From Nitrospirota bacterium (GTDB lineage Bacteria > Nitrospirota > Thermodesulfovibrionia > Thermodesulfovibrionales > JdFR-88): a stretch of DNA of 24,232 bases. The DNA lies in NCBI GenBank assembly GCA_021790695.1, contig JAJYGJ010000064.1:1-24232 (forward strand). Reading direction: 5' to 3'. The position numbers and the translations under genes were made by a program. This document shows positions 17,156-24,232 of this stretch, in pieces (positions within the stretch are counted from its first letter, which is position 1; the number at the start of each line of letters is the position of its first letter). The notes under the pieces are model-generated. The model ran no database searches, was not told the origin of the DNA, and saw nothing but the letters and a program-made list of their open reading frames with translations.

Positions 17156-18694
17156 CTATTCCCATTCAATGGTTCCGGGGGGTTTCGAGCTTATGTCGTA
17201 GACCACCCGGTTTACGCCCTTTACTTCATTGATTATCCGGTTGGAGACCGTGCCCAGCAGGTCGTACGGGAGCCTGGCCCAGTCGGCCGTCATGCCGTCC
17301 CGGCTGCGGACGGCCCGCACCGCGACTGCGGACTCATACGTGCGCTCGTCCCCCATCACGCCCACGCTCCTCACCGGCAGAAGCACCGCGAAGGACTGCC
17401 AGAGCTCATTGTAAAGCTCCGCCTTCTTTACCTCCTCGAGCACTATGGCGTCGGCCTCCCTCAGTATTTCAAGCCTCTCCGCGGTCACCTCGCCCAGGCA
17501 GCGGATGGCGAGCCCCGGCCCCGGGAACGGCTGCCGCAGGCAGATGTCGTCCGGAAGGTCCAGCTCGCGGCCGAGCACCCTTACCTCATCCTTGAACAGT
17601 TCGCGGAGCGGCTCCACCAGTTCGAGTTTCATCACCTCCGGAAGCCCGCCCACGTTATGATGGCTTTTTATGACGGCCGAGGGGCCCTTGACCGAAACGC
17701 TCTCTATCACGTCCGGGTAGAGGGTGCCCTGGGCGAGAAACCGCGCGTTTTCTATCCTGCCGGCCTCCTCCTCGAAGACGGCGATGAACTCCGCCCCTAT
17801 TATTTTCCTCTTTTTTTCCGGGTCCGTTACGCCCCGCAGTTTTTCGAGGAACCTCCGGCCCGCGTCCACGTGGACGAGCCTCATGCGGAAATGCTTCCTG
17901 AAGGTCTCCGTCACCTTGTGGGATTCGCCTTTTCTCAAGAGGCCGTTGTCCACGAATATGCACGTAAGGGCGTCGCCCACGGCCCTGTGGACCAGGAGGG
18001 CCGCGACGGAGGAATCAACACCTCCGGAAAGGGCGCAGATGACGCCGCCCGCGCCCACCTTGTCTCTTATGTCCCGGACCGTCCGCTCCATGAACGAAGT
18101 CATCTTCCACTCCGGCTTGCAGCCGCAGATATCGAAGAGGAAGTTCCTGATGATCCTTTCCCCCTCCTCGGTGTGCGCCACCTCGGGATGGAACTGGAGG
18201 GCGTAGAGCCCGGCTGCGGGGCTGGCCATCGCCGCGCAGGGCGAGTTGGCGGTGTGCGCGATCGCGGAAAACCCGGCGGGCAGCTTCTCTATCCTGTCTC
18301 CGTGGCTCATCCAGACGGCGCTTTTTTCGTAAACCCCCCACAAAAGGCCCTTGTCGTCGTCCACGAAAAGCTCGGCCCGGCCGTACTCCCGCCTGTCCGA
18401 GCGCGCGACTTTGCCGCCCAGCATGTGGGCCATTACCTGCATCCCGTAGCAGAGGCCGAGCACCGGCGCTCCGAGGTTGAAGATCGCGGGGTCCGGAAGC
18501 GGAGCGCCCTCGGAGTAAACGCTGGCCGGCCCGCCGGAGAGGATGATGCCCCTGGGGTCAAACTTCCTGATCCGCTCGGGAGGGGCGTTCCAGGGGAATA
18601 TCTCGGAATATACGTTTGCCTCCCTCACCCTGCGGGCTATGAGCTGCGTGTACTGGGAGCCGAAATCGAGGACGAGTATTTTTTCTTCGCGCAT
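17156..18694 (-). CDS. guaA: GMP synthase (glutamine hydrolysing)
   Basis: Converts XMP to GMP with ATP and glutamine. 512 residues. The N-terminal class I glutaminase has [41 protein letters not shown] with the nucleophilic Cys, and [12 protein letters not shown]. The ATP-pyrophosphatase domain has the P-loop [21 protein letters not shown], and the dimerisation region ends in the conserved [11 protein letters not shown] at 18694 is fixed by homology, yet no ribosome binding site precedes it. A perfect TATAAT lies 5 nt upstream. It leads a run guaA-ispA-dxs-zinc ribbon-tlyA. Confidence 0.98.
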   Translation of the reverse strand: MREEKILVLDFGSQYTQLIARRVREANVYSEIFPWNAPPERIRKFDPRGIILSGGPASVYSEGAPLPDPAIFNLGAPVLGLCYGMQVMAHMLGGKVARSDRREYGRAELFVDDDKGLLWGVYEKSAVWMSHGDRIEKLPAGFSAIAHTANSPCAAMASPAAGLYALQFHPEVAHTEEGERIIRNFLFDICGCKPEWKMTSFMERTVRDIRDKVGAGGVICALSGGVDSSVAALLVHRAVGDALTCIFVDNGLLRKGESHKVTETFRKHFRMRLVHVDAGRRFLEKLRGVTDPEKKRKIIGAEFIAVFEEEAGRIENARFLAQGTLYPDVIESVSVKGPSAVIKSHHNVGGLPEVMKLELVEPLRELFKDEVRVLGRELDLPDDICLRQPFPGPGLAIRCLGEVTAERLEILREADAIVLEEVKKAELYNELWQSFAVLLPVRSVGVMGDERTYESAVAVRAVRSRDGMTADWARLPYDLLGTVSNRIINEVKGVNRVVYDISSKPPGTIEWE

Positions 18695-18708
18695 GCAAGA
18701 TTATAACC
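18695..18708 (-). promoter_or_regulatory. guaA -10 box, likely leaderless start
   Basis: Minus-strand GGTTATAAT gives TATAAT at 18705-18700, with CTTGC between it and the ATG. Transcription would begin at or within a base of the A of the start codon. The -35 zone is only T-rich. The same nine bases, GGTTATAAT, occur at the kdsB promoter. Confidence 0.6.
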
Positions 18709-18768
18709 GAAAGCCGGGCATGAAAAAAAGAATTCCGGCGCCAGGGTTTCGTCAAAGGATTGGCCGCC

Positions 18769-18796
18769 TTGAAAAAATCCCCGCACAATATAGAAT
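18769..18796 (+). promoter_or_regulatory. Candidate promoter of the HD-GYP gene
   Basis: TTGAAA (18769-18774), a 16-bp spacer and TAGAAT (18791-18796) form a sigma-70-like promoter. Only 8 nt separate the -10 box from the ATG at 18805. If used, the mRNA is nearly leaderless and the upstream TTG starts at 18760 and 18769 are excluded. Confidence 0.5.
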
Positions 18797-18804
18797 TTAA
18801 AAAG

Positions 18805-21390
18805 ATGGCACCGTTCGCAAAGTCGCGGTATCCCCTCATAGTCGCCCTTGCATACGCCTTGGCGGGCGCAGCGTGGATATTTTTCTCCGATGAGCTTTTG
18901 CATCAGTTTACCGGCGACCCGGGGATGTTTGCCGGGATAGCGGCCCTCAAGGGCTGGATGTTCGTGGGGCTTACGACCGTGGCGCTCTTCCTCGTAACCA
19001 GGGGCGTCCTTGGCTCCATGACGAGCAGGGACGAGCGGATAAGAAAGAATGAAAAGTTCCTGGGCGACATACTGGGCAGCCTGCGGGACGGCATAGTCAT
19101 TCTGGACAGGGACAAGACAATCGTCCGCTCAAACCCGGTCGCGGACAGGTGGTTTCCCGGGAGCGCTCCTCTCGTCGGGAAAAAATGCCTCGACGCCGGT
19201 CAATCGGGCGCGGCCTGCAAAGACTGCGTGGACACCGCCCTTGAAACCGGCAGGGAAGGGCGGACGCTGATCCCGCCGGGCACCAGGGGCAGCGACAGGT
19301 GGGTGGAACTCTGCTGCTACCCGCTCATAGACTCCGCCACTGGCGGCATCATGGGCGCAATCGAGTACCTGCGGGACGTCACCGCAGGGAAGAGGGCCGA
19401 GGAGGCCCTGGAGCACTCGGAGGAGAAATACCGCACTATCTTCAACGCCGCCAATGACGCGATGTTCATAGCCGATGAAAAGGGCGTCATCATGGAGGTA
19501 AACGGCAAGGCGGAGGAGCTTGCGGGCAGGCCCGCGGGGCAGCTCGTCGGGCGTCCCCACACGGTGCTGCACCCCGCCCAGGAGGACATGCGGTACAGGC
19601 GCATCCTCCTGGCCGCCCTTGAGGACGGAAGGCCCATCTCCGGGGACATCTATGTGGAGAGGGGCGACGGCTCCCGGGTGCCGGTCGAGATGAGCGCCAG
19701 CATCGCGGAGTTCGGGGGCGGCAAGGCGATGATCGGCGTCCTCCGGGACATCTCTCACGGGCAGGCGGCCGAGGCGCGCATACGCGAGCAGCTTGACATG
19801 CTCACCGCCCTTTACTCCGGCGCGCAAAAATTCTCCCAAAGCCTGGACCTGGCCGAACTTGCCCATAGCGCGGTCTTCACATCGGTTTCCAGTTTCCAGG
19901 CCCGGTTCGCCTGGATCGGAGCCGTCGAGCCCGGCGGCAGGCTGCGCCTCCTGGCCCATTACCCCGAGATACCGGAATTCAAACGCCTTGTCACTCTGCG
20001 CTGGGACGAGCCCGAAGCTGGGTTTTCCCCGGGGAAGGCCGTAAAAAACGGCGTTCCGGTGGTGGCGGAGGACCTGGCAAAGGAAAAAAGCGCCGCCCCG
20101 TGGCTCAAGGATGCGCTTTCGGAGGGGCTGCGGACCGGGGCCTCTTTCCCCCTTACAAGCCGGGAAAAGACAATCGGGGCGCTGACCCTGTTCAGCGAGC
20201 GGCCCGGGTTTTTCACGCGCGAGAGGGTGAGGTTTTTCCAGGCATACGCGCACCAGGCGGCGGCCTCGTTTGAAAACGCCAGGCTCCATGAGGAAACGGA
20301 GCACAGGCTGGACCGCCTGAACGCCCTCTGCTCGATAGACACGGCCATTACGCAGAGCCTTGACCTGCGCGTCATCTTCGATGTCCTGCTGGACCGCGTG
20401 ATCACGCAACTGAAAGTGGACGCTGCGGACATCCTGCTGATGGACCCCAACACCATGATCCTGAACTGGGCGGCGGGCAGCGGTTTCCGGACAAGGTCGG
20501 TCCGGGAGACGGCGCAGCGGCTGGGAGAGGGCAACGCGGGACATTCCGCCCTGCAGAGGCGGATCATAGGGGTGGAAAACATCTCCGAGACGATAGACGA
20601 CCGGGCCCACGCCTTCGCGCAGGAGGGTTTTATATCCTATTATGCCGCGCCTCTCATTACCAAGGGGCAGATACTGGGCGTGCTGGAGCTTTTCCACAGG
20701 TCGCGCCTTTCAACCGACCGCGAATGGATGGATTTCCTGGGGATGATGGCCTCGCAGGCCGCAATCGCCATCGAAAACGCGGGCCTTTTCGACAACCTCC
20801 AGAGGACCAACACGGAGCTTGCCCTGGCCTATGACACCACCCTTGAGGGGTGGTCCCGCGCCCTGGACCTCCGGGACAGGGAGACGGAAGGGCACACCAC
20901 CCGCGTGACCGGCCTTAGCCTGAAACTGGCCCGGGCCGTCGGAATGAGCGAACCGGCCCTGCTTCACATGCGCCGCGGCGCGCTCCTGCACGACATAGGC
21001 AAGATGGGCATCCCGGACAGCATCCTGCTGAAACCCGGCCCCCTGACGGAAGAGGAGATGAAGGTCATGCGGCGCCATCCGGTTTACGCCCTGGACCTTC
21101 TCCAGCCCATAGCGTATCTGAGGCCCGCCCTCCCGATCCCGTACCTGCATCATGAGAGATGGGACGGAACCGGATATCCGAAGGGTCTGAGGGGCGAGCA
21201 GATACCCCTGGCCGCAAGGCTTTTTGCCGTGGCCGACGTATGGGACGCCCTCCGGTCGGAACGGCCTTACAGGCCGCCCTGGCCCCCGGAGCGCGTCATG
21301 CGGCACATGCAAAGCCGGGCGGGCACGCACTTTGACCCGAAGATCGTGGACAAATTCATGGAGCTTGTGGGCAGCGGGGTGGAATCTTGA
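18805..21390 (+). CDS. Membrane PAS-PAS-GAF-GAF-HD-GYP sensor, probable cyclic di-GMP phosphodiesterase
   Basis: 861 residues from ATG 18805. Two membrane helices (about 10-28 and 47-66) enclose a short extracytoplasmic loop. Two PAS domains (about 80-195 and 205-325), two GAF domains (about 340-490 and 500-655) and a C-terminal HD-GYP domain (about 670-850) follow. The catalytic features are intact: HD at 729-730 in LLHDIGKMGIPDS, HHERWDGTGYPKGL with GYP at 790-792, and ADVWDALRSERPYR. The first PAS has Cys residues (KKCLDAGQSGAACKDC and ELCCYP) that could sense redox or bind metal. The likely output is hydrolysis of c-di-GMP to GMP. The frame is open back to TTG 18760, but no well-spaced ATG lies upstream. 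Divergent from guaA; tRNA-Pro follows 36 bp later. Confidence 0.93.
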   Translation: MAPFAKSRYPLIVALAYALAGAAWIFFSDELLHQFTGDPGMFAGIAALKGWMFVGLTTVALFLVTRGVLGSMTSRDERIRKNEKFLGDILGSLRDGIVILDRDKTIVRSNPVADRWFPGSAPLVGKKCLDAGQSGAACKDCVDTALETGREGRTLIPPGTRGSDRWVELCCYPLIDSATGGIMGAIEYLRDVTAGKRAEEALEHSEEKYRTIFNAANDAMFIADEKGVIMEVNGKAEELAGRPAGQLVGRPHTVLHPAQEDMRYRRILLAALEDGRPISGDIYVERGDGSRVPVEMSASIAEFGGGKAMIGVLRDISHGQAAEARIREQLDMLTALYSGAQKFSQSLDLAELAHSAVFTSVSSFQARFAWIGAVEPGGRLRLLAHYPEIPEFKRLVTLRWDEPEAGFSPGKAVKNGVPVVAEDLAKEKSAAPWLKDALSEGLRTGASFPLTSREKTIGALTLFSERPGFFTRERVRFFQAYAHQAAASFENARLHEETEHRLDRLNALCSIDTAITQSLDLRVIFDVLLDRVITQLKVDAADILLMDPNTMILNWAAGSGFRTRSVRETAQRLGEGNAGHSALQRRIIGVENISETIDDRAHAFAQEGFISYYAAPLITKGQILGVLELFHRSRLSTDREWMDFLGMMASQAAIAIENAGLFDNLQRTNTELALAYDTTLEGWSRALDLRDRETEGHTTRVTGLSLKLARAVGMSEPALLHMRRGALLHDIGKMGIPDSILLKPGPLTEEEMKVMRRHPVYALDLLQPIAYLRPALPIPYLHHERWDGTGYPKGLRGEQIPLAARLFAVADVWDALRSERPYRPPWPPERVMRHMQSRAGTHFDPKIVDKFMELVGSGVES

Positions 21391-21426
21391 CTTGCCTGCC
21401 GGACTGCACTTAAACTATCTGGTGTT

Positions 21427-21503
21427 CGGGGCGTAGCGCAGCCTGGTAGCGCGCACGGTTCGGGACCGTGAAGTCGAAGGTTCAAATCCTTTCGCCCCGA
21501 CCA
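21427..21503 (+). tRNA. tRNA-Pro (anticodon CGG)
   Basis: A complete cloverleaf: acceptor CGGGGCG/CGCCCCG, D arm GCGC...GCGC with AGCCTGGTA loop, anticodon stem CACGG/CCGTG with loop TTCGGGA (anticodon CGG at 21461-21463), T arm GAAGG-TTCAAAT-CCTTT with one G-T pair, discriminator A and encoded CCA at 21501-21503. It reads proline codon CCG. Confidence 0.97.
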
Positions 21504-22000
21504 GACTTCTCCTTGATTTTATTGGATTTTCCTCCTGTCCAATTCACAAAAGCCGGGTGCCTTGATCGGCAAGCCCGGATCTGACACTGCACCGCAAACA
21601 GATTGTCGAAGATGGGCCTCCATTTCTTGTTGATCTAGTCGCGGCGGAAACATGTTTCAGGGCAGGTAAAAAACAGAGGGCGGCAGTGAGCGGATGAATA
21701 AAAACCGCATAATGCCAGGACAGCTACCCGGAAAGCGGCCAGTCAGCGGAGAAACCAATGGCGGGATGGAAACGGGAGATCGGGATTGGATCGGGGGCGG
21801 CAACAGGGCCGATGGCTGATAATTCTTATTGAGCTTACCTCCTTTTGAAATAGGTTAGAGATTTTTTGTTAAAGCTAATGTTATGGCAAGGTTAAGATTT
21901 CAGTATTTCACATCCCCGCCATGGCGATAAAAGGAGGCCTGTAACAAGAACGTAATATTCGATTAAAAATACTGTAATTTTCAAATGTTTTTATATAGAC
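21504..22000. other. Gene-free stretch downstream of tRNA-Pro
   Basis: 497 bp with no convincing ORF. It holds a hairpin CCGGG-T-GCC...GGC-AAG-CCCGG (21553-21578), a purine-rich segment (21680-21800), a sequence TTTTGAAATAGGTTAG (21843-21858) resembling the dispersed repeat end, and an isolated AAAAGGAGG (about 21928-21936) with no start codon at useful distance. No integrase, duplicated tRNA end or transposase fragment was seen. It may be decayed accessory DNA. Confidence 0.5.
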
Positions 22001-22330
22001 ATGAAAAGAAGTTTCAGGATGTGTGCGGCGGATGAGGAAGGTGGAGCGGCTTCAACAGGCGGATGCCCGAAGTGCGGTTCGGAAGCCGTATATAAATACG
22101 GGAGGGCCTGGACCGGCAAGCAGCGTTTCCTTTGCATGATATGCGGCCTGCAATTCACCGAACACCCGCGGAGGAGCCGGATATTGCAAAGGCCCAAGTG
22201 CCCCAAGTGCGGCGCGGACATGCATTTGTATAAGAAAGAAAAAGATTTTTTGCGTTTTCGCTGCGGTTCGTATCCCAAGTGCAAAACTTTCATAAAAATC
22301 GATGTCGAAGACGGGGGAAAACTGAAATGA
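22001..22330 (+). CDS. Double zinc-ribbon protein, transposase-ribbon-like N-terminal half
   Basis: 109 residues with two four-cysteine ribbons. Ribbon 1 is C22-x2-C25...C45-x2-C48 with GRAWTGKQRFLCMICGLQF, similar to the DNA-binding ribbon of IS1 InsA-type transposases. Ribbon 2 is C67-x2-C70...C88-x5-C94 with RFRCGSYPKCKTF, which recalls the C-terminal ribbons of topoisomerase I. No catalytic domain follows, so it is either a stand-alone nucleic-acid-binding protein or a domesticated transposase fragment. The start is uncertain: ATG at 22001 has a TATATA just upstream and no Shine-Dalgarno sequence, and ATG at 22019 would also keep all eight cysteines. It is convergent with the DUF3562 gene, 12 bp apart. 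Confidence 0.75.
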   Translation: MKRSFRMCAADEEGGAASTGGCPKCGSEAVYKYGRAWTGKQRFLCMICGLQFTEHPRRSRILQRPKCPKCGADMHLYKKEKDFLRFRCGSYPKCKTFIKIDVEDGGKLK

Positions 22331-22342
22331 GATATTATGGGA

Positions 22343-22579
22343 TTAAGCTCTGAAGATACTTTCACCCCCGTGAGATCGGGCCCGGCAGGGCAAAAGGACC
22401 TGTCTTAAACGGCGCTCAATGAGCATTGAAAGGAAGTCTTTTACGCGCGCGCGCGTTTTCAGCTCTGCGAGCTCCCTTTCATACAACTCTTTTACCGTAT
22501 TCTCGTCGGCGCCGCACTGCTCGGAAAGCTTCCGTATGACTCTTGCGTGCAGGTCCTTTTCTTTTTCGTCTTCATACAT
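22343..22579 (-). CDS. DUF3562-like small helical protein
   Basis: 78 residues, MYEDEKEKDLHARVIRKLSEQ... with VKELYERELAELKTRARVKDFLSMLIERRLRQVL, the pattern of DUF3562 proteins of unknown function. It is highly charged, helical and cytoplasmic. ATG at 22579 is chosen. GTG at 22594 in the same frame, with a weak GGGAT upstream, is a real alternative. The last 16 residues (PCRARSHGGESIFRA) look unlike the family and may be added tail sequence. Confidence 0.65.
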   Translation of the reverse strand: MYEDEKEKDLHARVIRKLSEQCGADENTVKELYERELAELKTRARVKDFLSMLIERRLRQVLLPCRARSHGGESIFRA

Positions 22580-22704
22580 TCCTGACCAAGCCACGTACTT
22601 ATCCCATATCTATGACCCAAACGCATGCTTGGGCGGATATTGCCGCTCTGTGAAAATATGCGCGGGGCATGCCGGCCGAACCAGGAGCCATAAACTCCAG
22701 GGAC

Positions 22705-23442
22705 CTATTTTCTCGGCCTTTTCCGCGCGGGCGGCTGCTCTGATTCCGTTTCCCGCTCCTCTGTGGCACGCTCCGCGGCCGGTCCTTTTGGCGCGCCTGC
22801 CTCTTCCTCTTGCGGAGGCGCGAGAGACTCCCCGGCAGCCGGTCTTGAAGTCCTGGGCAATGCGGCCCCGAGCACTTCCTTAATGCCTCCGACTATACCC
22901 ACGAGCATCTCTTTCACGGCCGTCACGGCGGTATTGCTGATTTCGGATGCGGCCGATACCGCTCCGCCTATTGAAACCCTGGCCACTTCCTCCGCATTGA
23001 CGCCGATTTCCTTTGCGGCCTCTATCACCCCGTCAATCGCTCTTCTTCCAACGAGGGCCACGTCCGAGCCCACGTCCGATGCGCCTTTTACGGCCCCTTG
23101 CGCCACCTGGCCGGCCGCGGATATTACATCACCGCCCACGTCGCTGACGCCCATTATGACGCCCTTGGCGACATTTTTCGTGCTGAGTATAAGGCCCGTC
23201 CCCACTTCCTCGGTTGCGGCGATGGCGCCCTTCATAACGTCAGATGTGACCCCCACCGTCTCGCTTGCAACGGCGCCTGTGGCCTTCAAGGTATCCGATA
23301 CGGTATTCCTCACGAGAGATACTATCTCCGCCTCGATTTCGTTTATGCTCTTTAAACTGGTTATGAGCCCTTCCTTCACAGCGGTACCGGCCTTGCCAAG
23401 GTCAGCAACAGCACCTCTGGTTTCCACATATTCATTGGCCAT
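22705..23442 (-). CDS. 22-residue amphipathic repeat protein with disordered basic tail
   Basis: 245 residues, no signal peptide. From about residue 51 to 182 the protein divides into six consecutive units of exactly 22 residues, each ending in Gly, and a seventh looser unit covers 29-50. Units are rich in Ala, Val, Gly, Ser and Asp, e.g. VIMGVSDVGG... and AVKGASDVGS.... A 22-residue period (twice 11) is known from apolipoproteins and alpha-synuclein, where amphipathic helices lie on lipid; phasins and LEA-like proteins are other comparisons. Residues 195-245 are disordered (Pro, Glu, Ala) and end in PPARKRPRK. ATG at 23442 has a strong GAGGAGG about 9 nt upstream, which suggests high expression. 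I do not recognise a named family. Confidence 0.85.
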   Translation of the reverse strand: MANEYVETRGAVADLGKAGTAVKEGLITSLKSINEIEAEIVSLVRNTVSDTLKATGAVASETVGVTSDVMKGAIAATEEVGTGLILSTKNVAKGVIMGVSDVGGDVISAAGQVAQGAVKGASDVGSDVALVGRRAIDGVIEAAKEIGVNAEEVARVSIGGAVSAASEISNTAVTAVKEMLVGIVGGIKEVLGAALPRTSRPAAGESLAPPQEEEAGAPKGPAAERATEERETESEQPPARKRPRK

Positions 23443-23539
23443 TTGGATTGCCTCCTCTCGGACTAAACGGGTTTAATATATTTTCCCACATACCGATACG
23501 CATATATAGAGTTGAAATATATTTTTTTTAATTACTTGC
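23443..23539 (-). promoter_or_regulatory. AT-rich leader of the 22-residue-repeat gene
   Basis: 97 bp between the YtaF-like stop and the repeat-protein ATG. It is strikingly AT-rich (AAAATATATTTC, CTATATATG, AAAATATATTAAA on the minus strand) and ends in GAGGAGG. Several -10-like TATA motifs exist, but no unambiguous -35/-10 pair can be picked. Confidence 0.35.
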
Positions 23540-24148
23540 CTAAATGATCTGCTCTATTCCTATTGCAATCAATAAAAGACCCGCCACAAAAGCAGCTTTA
23601 TTGGATATCTTCCATCTTATGAAGAATTCCGAGATATAGTTGCCTGCCCAGAGGGCAAGAAAACTTATCAAGGCGGACAGCGATCCTATCAAAAAAGAAT
23701 TCAGACCTATCATACCGGCGCTTACTCCGCCCCCTATGTTGTTTATCGAGAGCGCAATTCCAATGAGAGTCGCCTCCCTGAAATCGATATGTTTTGAATC
23801 ATCCATATCCGCATCCTTTGGATTCAGCAGGACATGACAGATACTTTTCTCTCCGGGACCGACGGTACAATCCCTGTTTTTTTTCCGGTACGGCTCCAAT
23901 ATCATCCATGAGCCTATTGCCGAAAGCAGCAACATCGCCAGAATTGAAGACACCTCTCTGGTAATCAGTCCGGATATTATTTTCCCGGAGAGGGCCGCAC
24001 CAAATGAGACAACAAACGTAATCACGGAAACCCAGAGATTTATCGGCAGGCTTATTCGTATGCCCCGGATGCTATACGCAATTCTGGTTCCGATATTGTC
24101 GAAGTTATTGGTCAAGGCAATAAAAAATGTATATAAAAGGCGATGCAT
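23540..24148 (-). CDS. YtaF/MntP-family membrane protein
   Basis: 202 residues and about six membrane helices with a polar loop in the middle (about 93-130, containing KDADMDDSKHIDFREATLIG). The N-terminal IALTNNFDNIGTRIAYSIRGIRI and the second-half IALSINNIGGGVSAGMIGL show the internal duplication of the family, whose members include manganese exporter MntP and the Bacillus sporulation protein YtaF. The first half keeps the membrane Asp (17), but the second half has Asn where Asp is usual (SINNIG). ATG at 24148 gives the family N-terminus. TTG at 24169 with GGAG 6 nt upstream is a possible start. Cation transport is only a family-level guess. Confidence 0.85.
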   Translation of the reverse strand: MHRLLYTFFIALTNNFDNIGTRIAYSIRGIRISLPINLWVSVITFVVSFGAALSGKIISGLITREVSSILAMLLLSAIGSWMILEPYRKKNRDCTVGPGEKSICHVLLNPKDADMDDSKHIDFREATLIGIALSINNIGGGVSAGMIGLNSFLIGSLSALISFLALWAGNYISEFFIRWKISNKAAFVAGLLLIAIGIEQII

Positions 24149-24232
24149 TTCATTTTCTGCCGGCGCCAAGAGGCTCTCCGGCCTTATTTATATGTATTTC
24201 AACCTGATCTTATGATTTAAGTAGGTAGATCG

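Noticed and set aside
14888..18706. Long plus-strand open frames antisense to dxs, ispA and guaA
   Set aside because: No recognisable domains, biased composition, and full overlap with clear genes on the minus strand.
19129..20697. A 522-codon minus-strand open frame inside the HD-GYP gene
   Set aside because: Antisense shadow; the plus-strand frame contains intact PAS, GAF and HD-GYP motifs.
21883..21930. A 15-codon ORF (MARLRFQYFTSPPWR)
   Set aside because: No ribosome binding site and no neighbour it could serve as leader; too short to support from sequence alone.
22380..22405. GGACCTGTCTTAAACGGC as another repeat end
   Set aside because: It lies inside the DUF3562 reading frame and matches the terminus only partly, so it may be coincidental.
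21427..24232. An integrated island at tRNA-Pro
   Set aside because: No integrase and no repeat of the tRNA 3' end were found within the window, although the genes after the tRNA do look accessory.

Overview
The window looks like the chromosome of a Gram-negative, high-GC bacterium. It encodes the complete Kdo branch of LPS synthesis (KdsA, KdsB, KdsC, KdsD), the first enzyme of the MEP isoprenoid route, a long-form HisG, a PATAN/DUF4388 protein and a large PAS-GAF-HD-GYP sensor. This mix is typical of Nitrospirota and Desulfobacterota (former Deltaproteobacteria). Protein similarity alone, without a search, does not let me choose between them.

Layout. (1) 1-1386, minus strand: 5' part of a cyclophilin gene and hisG. 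(2) 1387-3360: an AT-richer islet on the plus strand. It has a promoter region with operator-like palindromes, a Tlde1-like peptidoglycan-attacking effector domain, and a translationally coupled, membrane-anchored beta-propeller that could be its immunity protein. (3) 3529-12965, minus strand: one long, tightly packed run, kdsB-pyrG-kdsA-kdsD-kdsC-pgsA-plsY-(TPR membrane protein)-(PATAN/GspG-like fusion)-queC. Most junctions overlap or nearly touch. PyrG makes the CTP that KdsB consumes, and PgsA and PlsY make phospholipid, so this is largely an envelope-building operon. (4) 12985-13190: a 177-bp element with inverted ends plus an adjoining extra end. A 48-bp piece of the same element recurs at 453-500. 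(5) 13168-18694, minus strand: guaA-ispA-dxs-(small zinc ribbon)-tlyA. (6) 18805-21390, plus strand: a divergently transcribed sensor with a c-di-GMP phosphodiesterase output domain, followed by tRNA-Pro(CGG). (7) 21504-24232: a loose accessory region with a double zinc-ribbon protein, a DUF3562 protein, an unusual protein built of 22-residue repeats and a YtaF/MntP-like membrane protein.

The observations most worth following are the Tlde1-like/beta-propeller pair, the apolipoprotein- or synuclein-like 22-residue repeat protein, the PATAN-transmembrane-GspG fusion, -10 boxes so close to the start codons of guaA, kdsB and the HD-GYP gene that leaderless transcripts are likely, and the dispersed repeat family whose ends sit at gene 3' ends. 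No CRISPR array, integrase, complete transposase or rRNA gene was seen.
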